Positions 38,151 to 50,113 of a DNA stretch of 64,000 nt are shown here, one piece after another; positions within the stretch are counted from its first letter, which is position 1; each line of letters starts with the position of its first letter. The position numbers and the translations under genes were made by a program. The stretch comes from Cunninghamella blakesleeana. Taxonomy: Eukaryota > Mucoromycota > Mucoromycetes > Mucorales > Cunninghamellaceae. The stretch is from assembly GCA_017871115.1 (NCBI GenBank), contig JAFCIZ010000005.1:1596501-1660500 (forward strand), read 5' to 3'. Below the pieces are notes generated by a model that was not told the origin of the DNA, searched no databases, and was given only the letters and a program-made list of their open reading frames with translations.

Positions 38151-40020
38151 TAGTAATAATGATAATAATAGAAATATGATTAAAAATTTAAATGGAAATG
38201 AAAATAAATTATAATAAAAACAAAAAATGAAAATAAAAATAAATAATAACGTGGTTAATATTGATATTCATATTTAAATAGCCTACTACAAAACCATTAG
38301 ATCAAGTATTACAAGCATTTGATGCATTAGGAAGTAACCCAGACAAAAATGCTATCCAAACTTTTGTGAATGAAAATTTTGGTGAAGCTGGAACTGAAAT
38401 TCAACCTTATAATATTACAACCCCACCTCTAACTTGGTTAGATAGTATCAATGATCCAACTTATCGTGGGTGGATAGATATCTTACATCATAGATGGTCT
38501 CAGCTTACTTTTCATTTTAATACCGATAGTTTATGCGATGGTTGTGTTACTAGTACATTGCCCGTCAAACGCCCTTTTGTAGTCCCTGGTGGCCGTTTCC
38601 GTGAATTTTACTATTGGGATAGTTACTTTGTTATTAGAGGCTTATTATTAAGTGATATGGATTCCCTTGCTCGTGGAATGATTGAAAATTTTTTGGACTT
38701 TGTGGATACTTATGGATTTATGCGTAAGTTATATAAATAAAAAATATCTTTTTTGTCTTTTCAAATTTTTTTTTATGCACACCTAACATATTAACTTTTA
38801 TATATTTATATGCATTTGTTTAGCAAATGGTGCTCGTATTTATTACTTGAATAGATCGCAGCCTCCATTTTTAACACGAATGATAAATATATATTATGAA
38901 AAAACTAAGGATGAAGAATTTTTGAAAAAAGCACTTCCTATTTTAGAAAAAGAATACAAATACTGGATGGATAAAAGTACTGTTACTATTGAACAAGATA
39001 ATAAGAAATATAAATTAAATCGTTATTATGTACAAAATCAATCTCCCCGTCCCGAATCTTACCGTGAAGATTATAATACAGTTCTTAATGGTACTGATTT
39101 TACAAGTAAACAACAATCTGATTTGTTTTCTGATTTAGCTGCAGGTGCAGAATCTGGATGGTAATAATAATAATAATAATAAATACTAGTTGAATATTAT
39201 AGTATTACATCAATAGCTTTATTCTATATAAGTATTAATATATACGTGCAATTCTTTATTATTTATTTATTTACAGGGACTATACTGCAAGATGGACAAA
39301 TGTTAAAGAGTCTGAACCTGATTCTGATATTTTAAGAACTCTTAATACACGTAATGTCATTCCTGTAGAACTCAACGCTTTACTCTGGGATATGGAAACA
39401 ACTCTAGCTTCATGGTTAGAAGAATTTGGCGGTGATAACAATAAAAAGAATCGACGAAAAATCAAATATTTCCAAAAACAAGCCAAGAAGCGTTTAGAAG
39501 CCATGGAAATAATTCTTTGGAATGATGAATCATCCTCTTTCAATGATTATAATATCACCAGTCATACCCAAAATGAAGATTTTTCAGCTGCATCCTTATT
39601 CCCCTTCTGGCTTGGTGCTGTCCCTGAAAGTGTACGTGAACCTTCTGTATTAAATAAAGTATTTGATCAAACTATTCAAGTATTAAAAGATTATCCTGGT
39701 GTATTGGCTATGACCCTTCATAATACTACTTTACAATGGGATTTACCTAACGGATGGCCTCCACTTCAATACGTAGCTATGAATGCTATGATTAATGTTG
39801 ATAAATGGTTAGGCGTACCTAAGTTTTCACATTTAGCTAAAGTCCTTGCTCAAAGAAATGCTGCTTCTGCTTTTTGCTCTTGGTATTTCACTGGTGGAAG
39901 TGTTCCAGGAGAATTACAAAAATTAGATGGCATTAAAGATGATGGTCATATGTTCGAAAAATTCGATATAAGATCAATGACTGAATCTGGTTCTGGTGGT
40001 GAATGTAAGCTTTAGATTTA

Positions 40021-40052
<32 letters not shown>

Positions 40053-40256
40053 AGGGCATGATTGTGATCACTTTTATTAATGTGTATTTATATTTACTTT
40101 TTTTTAATATATCTTTTTTTTTTTAAAATAGATACTGTACAAGTTGGATTTGGTTGGACAAATGGTGTAACTTTATGGGCCTTAAATAACTTTAACGATA
40201 TTAAGGCTCCTAACTGTAATGCACCTGGTATATATCAAGTTCCTGGTTCACTTTAG
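37896..40256 (+). CDS. Secreted GH37 trehalase
   Basis: Splits trehalose into two glucose molecules, here probably outside the cell or in the vacuole. Five exons (37896-38078, 38282-38723, 38824-39160, 39277-40004, 40132-40256) give 604 residues. A signal peptide [19 protein letters not shown] is present; no EF-hand-like or N-terminal regulatory part of neutral trehalase is seen. Both GH37 signatures are clear: [15 protein letters not shown] and [12 protein letters not shown]. The catalytic acid Asp is in ESGWDYTARW (split by intron 3) and the catalytic base Glu in [19 protein letters not shown]. Several N-x-S/T sites fit secretion. Intron 1 contains a long AAT/TAA microsatellite (38098-38160). 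The architecture is closer to animal-type periplasmic trehalase than to the GH65 acid trehalase of ascomycetes. Confidence 0.95.
38098..38160 (+). repeat. TAA/AAT trinucleotide microsatellite in a trehalase intron
   Basis: About 16 consecutive AAT units with slight imperfection at the end, inside intron 1 of the trehalase gene. Such tracts are likely to vary in length between strains. Confidence 0.85.
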
Positions 40257-41614
40257 AAAATAATATGTATTTTTTTTTTAAAAAAAAAGGAAACACAAGA
40301 AAACTTTGTTATAAAAATAACTGATTTAAATAGAATAAAGTAATAATCTTAAAATTAATTACATATAATCTATTAAGAAGGAAAATTACTTGATATATAC
40401 TCATCGTAAAATGAGATACATACGTATACTTGGAATAAAAAATAGAATTTATGGATATAACCTCTTTTGAATGTTAGGCTACAACATATGTAATTACCAT
40501 ATATATATATATATATTATCACCATCTTTATACAGTCATCATGTTGTCATTTTTAGCATTTATCATTTGAATGAAAACAAATTTATAACTTTAAATTAAA
40601 ATACACTTTAAAAGGAAAGCTAAACTACCAACTTGTATAGACACTAGTATAGTGTTAATATTGCTTATATTCTTCAGTCCAGCTGTTATACATGTTAATT
40701 TTTTTAAAAAATCATAATAAAAGGAACTTTTTAATACAAAAAAGGAAAAGAAAAATCATGAAAAATATTATAATATTATGTAAAGGTGAGAGATTTTACT
40801 ACAGCACTAAATTTTTAATTAATTCGAATTTGCAAAAATAAATCCTTCCAAAATTTACCTTAGGTATAAATTTATACTGCGTTCATTGAGTTAATAAAAA
40901 ACAGTTTTTGCTTTTACTTCACTATTTTTAAAATAATATTAATGATATAATTGATATATTTTCAATAAAATTCGCATGTAGTAACCATTCTAGCTCAGCC
41001 CTACATTTTAATTATACATATCGTTCATTATTTTTATTTTTAATTTTTTATACTTAAAAGTTATTGTTTTTTTAGTTAATTCGTGAATAGCTACAGTTAC
41101 TATATATAAACCAATTATCTATAAAGTATAATTTTGTTAACAATACATTAAAATTTATGTTAATTGATTTATTATTTATGAACATAAATTAATATTAAAC
41201 TTGAATCTAATTCATATATTAAATGTAAATTCTTAAGTGAACCGGCTGAAATTTGGTTCATCTTATGAAACTTAGTATTCTTATATAAAAAATTACTATG
41301 CTGTTGATCTTTTGAAATTTAAAGTCTATTATTTTATTGTTGATTAAGTTAAATGATAAATTATTTTAAAATTTTAATCTTTGAATAACCATTTCAATCT
41401 ATTAAAAAGTAAAATAATATATACTTGATATCATTTTTATGCTCCATTAACTATATATGTATATGCATATTAATTTTTTAGCGGAGTATTAAAATTTTGA
41501 CTAAAGATTTTTGGTTTATCATAATATTTTTTCTTATCTTTTTCTTCTTTTTATACGCCCATTCTTTCTTCTCTTTTTATATATATATAACTATTTTATT
41601 TTAAAATTTATGAA
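40257..41614. other. Intergenic, no gene seen
   Basis: 1.36 kb of AT-rich DNA without coding signal, between the trehalase gene and the unrecognised gene at 41615. A T/C-rich stretch at about 41530-41580 precedes the latter. Confidence 0.55.
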
Positions 41615-43996
41615 ATGAATTTTCTAAGCTATTTCTTATCAAATTCTCCTAAAGATTGGAATATACGAGACTTTGTGGAAGAGGTGCTTCGTGATCGATC
41701 TTTAACCGATGAACAAATAACAACAATGTACCAAGATAGTCTTGACGTACTTATTAAAATGCCTACATTATCTACAACTGCACGGAAGCGTGCAAGAGAA
41801 TTAAAAGAAGTTAAAGTAAGTATATACATTAATAACGATGATAAAATTAATAATAAAATGTATATAGTCGCGTATTTACTTACTAATTATTAATCATTAT
41901 ATGTATCACTCATTTATATCGAATAGGGTTTGGGGTATAAAATAAAAGCAATATGTGAGGAAAAAGAAAATGACGAACAAGAATGTGATATTCTAATAGA
42001 AGATAATCTAGAAGATAATTTAGAATATAATCTAGAAGATAATTTAGAAGATAATCTAGAAGATAATCTAGAAGAATATAATCAAGTAGAAGACAATCAA
42101 GTAGAAAATAAACAAGTAGAAGATAATCAAGCAGAAAATAATCAAGTAGAAGATAATCAAGCTGAAAGTAAACAAGTAGAAGATAATCAAGTAGAAGATA
42201 ACCAAGCGGAAGATAATCAAGAATTAATGCACTATGATCATAGTCAACTAATGCAACACCAACCTATCCAAACTATTACCAACAATATTAATAGTAATAA
42301 TGTTAAACAAACCTATAAAAATAATTATCAACAGCCTGAATTATCAAATAAAAAAAGGTATGATAATTGTTGATATTGTAAAGTAAATTATTTGCTATAT
42401 TCTATTTTAATAATTCACAATTTTTAACTGCATTTATATACTAGAAAAATTGTCATAGAACCTGATCCACTAAGTAAATTCAATGAAAAATTTAAAGATG
42501 CAGATATTATGAATATTAATAATGTAAGCTTATAAATATATAAATGTATGCATTTATAAAAATGTATAAATATTTTATGATGGAGCAAATATATATACTC
42601 AATAACTTTTTTTTATATTAATATAAATATATATACATTTTTTATAAGACATCATTAACATTAAATAAAGACGGTAAAACCTATACCATTCGCACACCTT
42701 CCACTAAACTGCCCAGCCCCAACAAGCCAAAGATTGAAGTTGCTAACCAAAAAAGTTTAAAAGAGTTCTGTATTATTGGAAACAGAACTATAGCTGCTGA
42801 TAAAGATAAAGATAATATGACAGTTTATAAAGAATATCAATCAAATATACAAGCTCAAAGCAGGAATTCTTCCTTAAGAAGTATTCCTGGTGTAATTTCC
42901 TTTTTAACTGATGTTTTAGAGCAGGAAATGGATCGTTTTATAGAATGGATTGCTAATTATAAACTTGATCCACCAAATGTACTAGAGAATCATCATCACC
43001 GTCATTATCAACAACAACAACAATTTGTTTCAATCATGAAATATGCATTAATAGATTTCCATTGTAACTGCCAATCATCACCCACATTTACTAACCATGA
43101 ACGAACTGCATTTGTTGAATACATAATACCTTCATTAAAGGCTATGTCAAAAGTAACCGGATTGCTCCAATACACATGGTAAATTATCTTATTTAGTGGT
43201 TGGTTTTATGGTATAAAGTGATGGTGGATTCTTTTAATCAAACTATCACATTATTATTTATTTTTTAATTTGGTAGGTGTGAAAAGCAATTAGATTCAAA
43301 TAAGTTTATTCAATTATGCCACAACAATTACAAAAATGCTCATAGGAAATTATCAGATGGAGTAGGAAAAATGAATGATGATCAAGAAAAAATGATAATT
43401 GAAGTATCAAGGTACAACAGAGTTAATATAAAAAACGCTTATTAATGTAAGCACTAGACACCAATATTTATTTATATTTATTCATTATTATTTTCGAAAT
43501 GGTTTAGTGGGTTTGAAAAGGAGGATGTAAAACATTCATTGGAAGATACTATTAAATTAATTGAAGCTGCTATCAACACACTCTTAACAGAAATGTCCAT
43601 GTATAAAGAAGCTGGTATTAACACGTTTAGAAACGTGGAAATATATAGCATACAAGTGATAAAAAATCGTATGACAATGTATTCAACCAGTGTTTTCGAT
43701 AAAAAGAAATGGAAGCATGTAGAATTGCGAAGTGCTATTGTGCCAACAAGCTGGAGTGATATTTCTTTATGGGTTAAATTTTTTGAATTATTAGCAACGT
43801 TAATGGTAAATAGTATGATGGTCGTATGGTTAATTAATTAATATATGTAACTGATGAGATTTACTAACTATATTTATTATTAACATGTATTCGCCAGATA
43901 AAATTAAAAGAGCAACAAGACGTTTATACTCAATTACAGCAAGAAATCACTGGGTTAGTGGAAGTTGAAGGGGAAACTGTACGTGATTTTTCATAA
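41615..43996 (+). CDS. Unrecognised 590-residue protein with DNLE/VEDNQ tandem repeat
   Basis: Seven exons join in frame (41615-41815, 41927-42357, 42445-42523, 42649-43178, 43277-43411, 43508-43805, 43898-43996), which strongly supports a real gene. I do not recognise a named family. Residues 1-67 form a helical start (DWNIRDFVEEVLRDRSLTDE) with a basic end TTARKRARELKEVK. Residues about 92-166 are an acidic tandem repeat (LEDN units, then VEDNQ/AENNQ units). The rest looks folded and alpha-helical: KTYTIRTPSTKLP, SIPGVISFLTDVLEQEMDRF, NHERTAFVEYIIPSLKA, LLQYTWCEKQ, IKLIEAAINTLLTEMS, AIVPTSWSDISLWVKFFELL, and a coiled-coil-like end EQQDVYTQLQQEIT. From memory, similar helical proteins recur as hypothetical proteins in Mucorales; this is unverified. 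The final exon ends at TAA 43994-43996, but a GTACGT at 43979 could be a donor to a further exon. A decayed copy lies at 46793-47870. Confidence 0.8.
41998..42220 (+). repeat. In-frame tandem repeat, 12- then 15-base units
   Basis: The coding minisatellite changes register: first about seven 12-base units encoding LEDN or LEYN, then about ten 15-base units encoding VEDNQ, VENKQ, AENNQ or AESKQ. Units stay in frame, so length change would only add or remove acidic/amide peptide. Units differ at single bases, which suggests moderate age. Confidence 0.9.
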
Positions 43997-45535
43997 ATTT
44001 ATTAAAATTATTGCTATGGTACATGACTTAATAATTTTTAAGTCAATTGACTTTTATTATATATATAATATTACTTCAAAATAGCTTTAGTCATTCTTTA
44101 TTAATTAAATGGAGCTTTTAAAATTTAATATGATATGAAATAATAAATATAAAAACAAGATAAAAAAGGGATTGAATAAAAAAGAATATACTTAGTAAAA
44201 ATTAATAAAATGGGCTGCTTAATTAAACAATTAATAATATTAAAGATCCAGAAAAATAGTAAATAATTGAACAAATGACAAAGATTTATAAGATTTTATA
44301 AAAGAAGTTATGAAGTTTACCTACTATTAAACAGTTGAGTTAATATGCTTGACTCCATAAAGGAAACTCCACCTATTATAATTTTTTTTATGTTGGTATC
44401 ATCCACTAATACTGAAAAATAAAAAGCATTGTAAAAGAGGGCCGCTATATGATGAATAAAAAAATGACTTTCTTTGAATTTCATTATTTTGTTTGTTTTT
44501 CTTGTATTTCATTTTATAAGTGAAAATATAAAAAATGTCAAGGATTAGTTAGACTAATTTATTAGAAAGTTGATCAATAATGACAGCCATATATTAAAAT
44601 AGAAAATATATTAGAATTTATTATTTTTCTGGGTCAATTATTCCATTCCATTTCCTTTACAGCTTCTATTGATAAAAATGAAGTTTAAAAATGCTCTTCA
44701 TATTGCATTTTTAAAAATGTTACAAAGATTTATTCTCACTTTGATAATAAGAATAAACTACTCATAGTATTACTTAATAACTAATCCTGTAAAAATTCGC
44801 GTTTCTATAAAAGATTAAACTAAGATATTGATGTTTTTTAACTAATATTTGCAAACGAATAAATAAATATTTCTTTTATGCAATTTTAGTTTTAAACCCA
44901 GTACAAGGATGACTGGAACAATCACCATAAAATTCCCTATTACAAGATCCCAGAATAGGCTACCATTTTTTAAAAAAATCGATGCCAGTTTTTCATTATC
45001 TAAAAAAGTATTATACAAAAGCTTGTAAAAATAATCCTACTTTATTTTTTGTTGCTATTTCTTTAATATTCAATATTTCAATCATTGGTCATTAAAAGTT
45101 GATTTTTACAAGTGTTATTATGTTTATAAAATCATTTGTACGATAATCAATTATATAGCTTCAAGTAAAAATAAAAATAAAAGTAAAAATAAATTACAAT
45201 TTATTGCATCTATGGTAGAAAGCTAAGTTTATATGGCTGTATAATCAGGTACCTTCTATTTCTATCTATAAGATCATTCCAAAACACAGTAGATATTCTC
45301 GAACGTAGTTGATAACTACAGTATAACAATATAATTTTACAAGATACCAAACGTCTATTAAATAATAATAATAATAGAAACAATAAAATAAAATGGGTAG
45401 TTACTGTTGGGAGAATACATACATGCATATATATATATAAAGTGATATTTTAAATATACTTGCCTATTAATTAGTATATCAACAAAGATATGTGTATAAA
45501 AAATCAGATTACTATTATTATTATAAGTTGATCAA
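43997..45535. other. Gene-free region between the unrecognised gene and the direct repeats
   Basis: 1.5 kb of AT-rich sequence with many stops in all frames. I looked for further relics of the 41615-43996 gene and found none I could support. No gene called. Confidence 0.5.
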
Positions 45536-45851
45536 TCCAGAAAAGGCTTCCCATACAGCAAGATGTATATACCACTAAAGAACTTAATCGCATATACAAC
45601 CCTTTTCCAATCCATGGTAATAATCATTGAGGACCATCCATAAAAGCACCGTAAGCTACCAGATTTCTTTTTTTCAAAAGAGCGTTTAGAATACAGTCGG
45701 AGATAATAATATTATCTTAATCAACAAACTGTACGAAGGCTGCCACTCCTGCCAGATGTTTTGTTCACCTACAATAGTAGACTACTTAACCGCCCCTCTA
45801 AACTACCAATAGCGTCTTGGAGATTTACGGCAACAATGATTATCGGAGAGA
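45536..45851. repeat. 316-bp direct repeat, copy 1
   Basis: This block is base-for-base identical, as far as I can read, to 45957-46272, in the same orientation with 105 bases between. It is clearly richer in G and C than its surroundings. It starts TCCAGAAAAGGCTTCCC and ends GATTATCGGAGAGA. It has no long open frame on either strand, lacks TG...CA ends and terminal inverted repeats, and matches no structural RNA I know. Candidates are a non-autonomous mobile element, a duplicated non-coding RNA gene or a young segmental duplication. Confidence 0.9.
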
Positions 45852-45956
45852 CCAAATAATAATAATAATAGTAATCTGATTTTTTATATACATATCCTTG
45901 TTGATACTTGATAATAATTTAAAAAATAAAAACTAAAAAAACATCCTCATACTAAC

Positions 45957-46272
45957 TCCAGAAAAGGCTTCCCATACAGCAAGATGTATATACCACTAAA
46001 GAACTTAATCGCATATACAACCCTTTTCCAATCCATGGTAATAATCATTGAGGACCATCCATAAAAGCACCGTAAGCTACCAGATTTCTTTTTTTCAAAA
46101 GAGCGTTTAGAATACAGTCGGAGATAATAATATTATCTTAATCAACAAACTGTACGAAGGCTGCCACTCCTGCCAGATGTTTTGTTCACCTACAATAGTA
46201 GACTACTTAACCGCCCCTCTAAACTACCAATAGCGTCTTGGAGATTTACGGCAACAATGATTATCGGAGAGA
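45957..46272. repeat. 316-bp direct repeat, copy 2
   Basis: Second identical copy, offset 421 bases from copy 1. The flanks differ immediately on both sides (AATCCAG against ACTCCAG; GAGAGACC against GAGAGAGT), so the repeat limits are sharp. The base after copy 2 begins the flank that leads to the degraded gene copy at 46793. Perfect identity implies recent duplication or ongoing gene conversion. Confidence 0.9.
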
Positions 46273-46792
46273 GTATGATGATGCTTGAAAGATAAAAAGA
46301 AAAAAACAAAAAAAAAAAACAAAAATCAATAGGTTTTTTAAAACAAATCGGAGTATAAAAGTTACGACGACGTCAGATTTTTTTGGGACTGGGTTGGATT
46401 TTTTTGGCTTTATAAAAATCTATCCAAAACTATACCTTTTTGAATACTATGAAACCTGAAGATATATTACACCTCTTTTTCACCTGATCATTTAAAAAAC
46501 ACATCTGGTATGCATTCTATCTATTCACTTTCCTTTATTTCTTTTTAAAACAACCCTCTTTGAAGAGTTACACCCACCTTATTCCTTGTAGAGAAATCAC
46601 TGTTGGAATCAAAACATTTCGAGTATGTTTCTTCTTTAACGTGTCAATTCAAATTGAAAAATAAAAATACTATGAATATATTCATATATATATATATAGA
46701 ACGATTTAGTTAAAATCCTTATAACTAGTGATGAGGGCTGTAGAATAAAAACTAAAAATCTGACCAAAATCATATAATATAATATCAAACTT
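46273..46792. other. Spacer between repeat copy 2 and the pseudogene
   Basis: AT-rich with a GC-richer patch at about 46345-46440 (including ACGACGTC). No gene seen. It may hold the decayed promoter and first exon part of the pseudogene. Confidence 0.45.
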
Positions 46793-47529
46793 GTGAATTA
46801 TTTTCAGGAATTAGCTGATGAAAATAGAAAGCTAGATGAAGTTGCTAAAACCTCAATATATTACTATACGAGGAATGGAAAAGAATTAAATTCAAAATCA
46901 ATATATGTGTATATGGTTGATAATATATATAGTATGGTAAGTGATAATCTTTACATCGTCAAAAAGTTCAAACACCGAACAACCATCGATATCATATAAT
47001 GGATTAGAAAAAACTATACAAAATAGATATTTATGTAAATATCGGCAATAATGTCACGATCATCAAACAGTTCATGTTTTTATCAATCGTTTATATCAAA
47101 TAATGGATTAGGAGCAAAATAATATAAAATAAAATATATTAATAGTAACAGTGAATAATTACAGGAGCTAAATGTTCAAGAACAATCAGTCAAGAACCAC
47201 AGCATCATGATGTGAATTGAATTCATTATCACCAAGCTATTGCCAATGATATAAATAGTAACGTCGTTAAACAAACAGGCATATATATACACCCTCGATA
47301 CTACGTAGTGATAGAAAAGCGAATAGTATTTTTACTCCAATAAATTATCTGGCCCGAATATTAAAAATTGAGGATGTTAATTAGGAAACTTTGAAAGAAT
47401 CTTGTAATACTGGAAATTGACCTATAACTATTGATAATTATGAAAACAATATGACAATTTAAAAGAATACCAATTAAATCTACAAGATCGAAACAATATT
47501 ACTTCCTTAAAAAACATCTTTAATGCAAT

Positions 47530-47562
<33 letters not shown>

Positions 47563-47870
47563 ATGTATTGGGACAGAAGATAAATCAATTTATTTATTAG
47601 ATTACTTATTGTAATATACTCCGCTGATTAGTTTCATGGGATACTTATAGAAAAACGTACTAAGATATCCTGTAAAATCTATTGACCTAATAAGAAATAA
47701 AGAAAATTAAAATTATGCAATAGTAAAAAAAAAAAACACTTGATATAAAGCGATATAGATTCCTTTTATTCAATTTATTATATTATAATTTTATTTTTAT
47801 TATGACAAGTGTGAAAAACAGAGTCAGATGATTTATTCATTGTAACAATAATTAAAAAAACAGTTTAATT
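46793..47870 (+). pseudogene. Degraded copy of the gene at 41615-43996
   Basis: Several blocks match the unrecognised gene in the same order. About 46793-46940 resembles the end of its exon 1 (YQDSLDV... against YFQELADE...). At 47230-47275, AATGATATAAATAGTAACG with GTTAAACAAAC matches the parent's AATATTAATAGTAATAATGTTAAACAAACC. At 47335-47525 a block parallels the parent's TKLPSPNKPKIE to SLRSIPG region and includes ATATGACAATTT and AAAGAATACCAAT. At 47562-47620, GATGTATTGGGACAG matches GATGTTTTAGAGCAG. At 47809-47870, GTGTGAAAAACAGA matches the parent exon 5 start GTGTGAAAAGCAAT. Stops and frameshifts break the reading frame, and a 30-base T run (47532-47561) sits where the parent has a short T run. 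A tandem duplication followed by decay explains this best. Confidence 0.72.
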
Positions 47871-48728
47871 TTCTCACATAAGAAGGTGTCTGATCATATT
47901 TTTAATTATATGAATTTAATCTTTTCTTTTTGTTTAAACATAACTATGTATATAATTAATGTCAAAATCTTTACTTTTTTATTCTTTTTATTGTTTTTCT
48001 ATAAAACAAGTCTAAAAGAATTACAAATCTATTATCACCTGAAAAATTGCTAAATTACAAAATAAAAAATGATAATACCTGGAGTCGTGCAAATGATGAT
48101 GACAAAAAAAAAAGTAAAGGGTAATCAAAACAATAACTGTCATAGTATGGCCACAAAAAAAACTCAGAAACTAAAGGTTTTCATATGAGCTGTAGCTTGA
48201 TATTTGCCTATGAGCTGGTACAAAGATCAAGATCCATAGGATAGTTTAGTTCGAAATTAAGATATTTGCAAAATAAAAATAAAAGGTCATGGTGACGCTC
48301 ACACAAAACGGGTGGGCTGATATATAAATGAATTTATGCTTCTTTTTTTATTCTTAAAAAATGAAAAAAAAAGTTAATTAATATAGTAATTCAGTCCTCA
48401 ACAAAGTATGTATATATGTATATATATATATTTACTCTTCTCTTTTTTTTTAAAAAAAAAAAAACCCAGTAAAAACCACTTGTAAGAATTGAATAAAGCA
48501 TAATACCTTAAATGTTGAAAATGAAAGAGGAGGCAATCATCAAATCAAGAACGCTTTTATTAGCAAATATATTAAAAATGATCAAATTAAAAAATCTAAT
48601 AATAATATATGAATATATATATGGAACATTGAGTTACTTTTTCTTTAATTTAATCAATTTTTTTTTCAGTACTCTAAAATATTATTTACCACTTACAATA
48701 TTATAATAAACTTCTTTTGTCCGGTACT
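47871..48728. other. Intergenic, no gene seen
   Basis: AT-rich 3' flank of the pseudogene and of the Spp2 gene. A T run joined to an A run occurs near 48446-48465. The frame 48512-48706 has no family resemblance. Confidence 0.5.
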
Positions 48729-50071
48729 TTAAATATATCTTGAAGATCTTCCAGAGCTATGACGTCTTGGTGATCTACTTCTTGAACGTTTATCACTACT
48801 ACTTCTTGAAGAGTATTTATAGTCTCTAGATCTTGATGACGAAGAAGATGAAGAGGATGAAGAGGATCTACTCCTTTCGCTGTGATCTCGGTGATCCCTA
48901 TGATCTCTATCTGATGAGCTCCTTCTTTCATTACTGTGTTCTCTACGATCCCTATCAGATGAAGAGCTTCTTTCATCATTATGTTTTCTGTAATCTCTAT
49001 TAGATGGAGATGAGGTCCGATCATGTCTATCGCTATCTTTTTCTTCCCTTCTTTTAGTAATTTTTTTAAATAAACTTGTATCTTTGTATGAATATTGTTT
49101 TTTTTTGCTTGATCCTTTGCCTTTTTCATCGTCTTTTTCAGTATCTTGAGGTTTAGCTCCTAAACCAAGTAGTGATTCACGTTGTTTTATTTCTGTCATT
49201 GTTGGGGGTCTATAAAATATTTACAAGATACTTATAAAATTAATAAAGCTTGTCTTTTTATTTTGTTTTTTATAACTCTTTTTTTTTGATGTTAATCTTT
49301 GGTTTTTTACGTACTCTTTATTATTTTTATGATTAACCTACGTTATGTTTTTTCTATTTCTTCCTATGCCTTCCCCCTTTTGCCATCCCAGACCTCTAAG
49401 TAAAGCAGCTCCAAATTCTTCTACGGGCATCTTTTCATAATCTTCCATTGTTGTATCATCGGGGCGATCTCTTAGATCATTCCGTAATGCTTCTGTTTCA
49501 TCCATACGTATTATTAAATTATTATTTTCATTGGTTTCTTCAGTTTGTGTTGATTCTATATATAATTTTTAAAAGAGTAAATAAATTAAAGAAAAACAAT
49601 GCATTATTATTACATAGTATATAAATTGGTTTATGATATCACTAATATTTATATTATTTATTTATTATTACCTCTAATAATTGCTTCAATTGCTTGTGTT
49701 TCTAAAGTTTTTGGTTTTTCTTCATCATTTCTGTCCTTATTTTGATCTATTGCATTTGATATATTTGCATCAATGGAATGGCTTATCTCTATAGTATTCG
49801 AGGTTGTTTCTACTGTTCTTGTTGGTATTTGCAAACCATATGAAGTTGCAGACTGCGCCATTATTTCCGGTCCTTGGTTGGTGGATGTAGAAGGTTGCTG
49901 TTGTTGTGTTTGCTTAGGTACATATCGCTGTTTATTTTTTTTTGCAGCAGCTCTCCAATCTGCATTTTCTATTGGTGCTATTGTTGGTAATGGCTCTTCT
50001 ACTTTTGGTTTTAATCTATTTATTTGTACGCGAAATTAACATATATTTATGTATACATAAAAATAATTATG

Positions 50072-50113
<42 letters not shown>

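Noticed and set aside
45210..45428. Minus-strand frame next to the repeats
   Set aside because: No similarity, low-complexity Leu run, and no splice context.
45536..46272. Interpreting the 316-bp repeat pair as LTRs of a miniature retrotransposon
   Set aside because: The repeat limits do not start TG or end CA, the flanks show no 4-6 base duplication, and the 105-base spacer shows no primer-binding or polypurine site that I can recognise.
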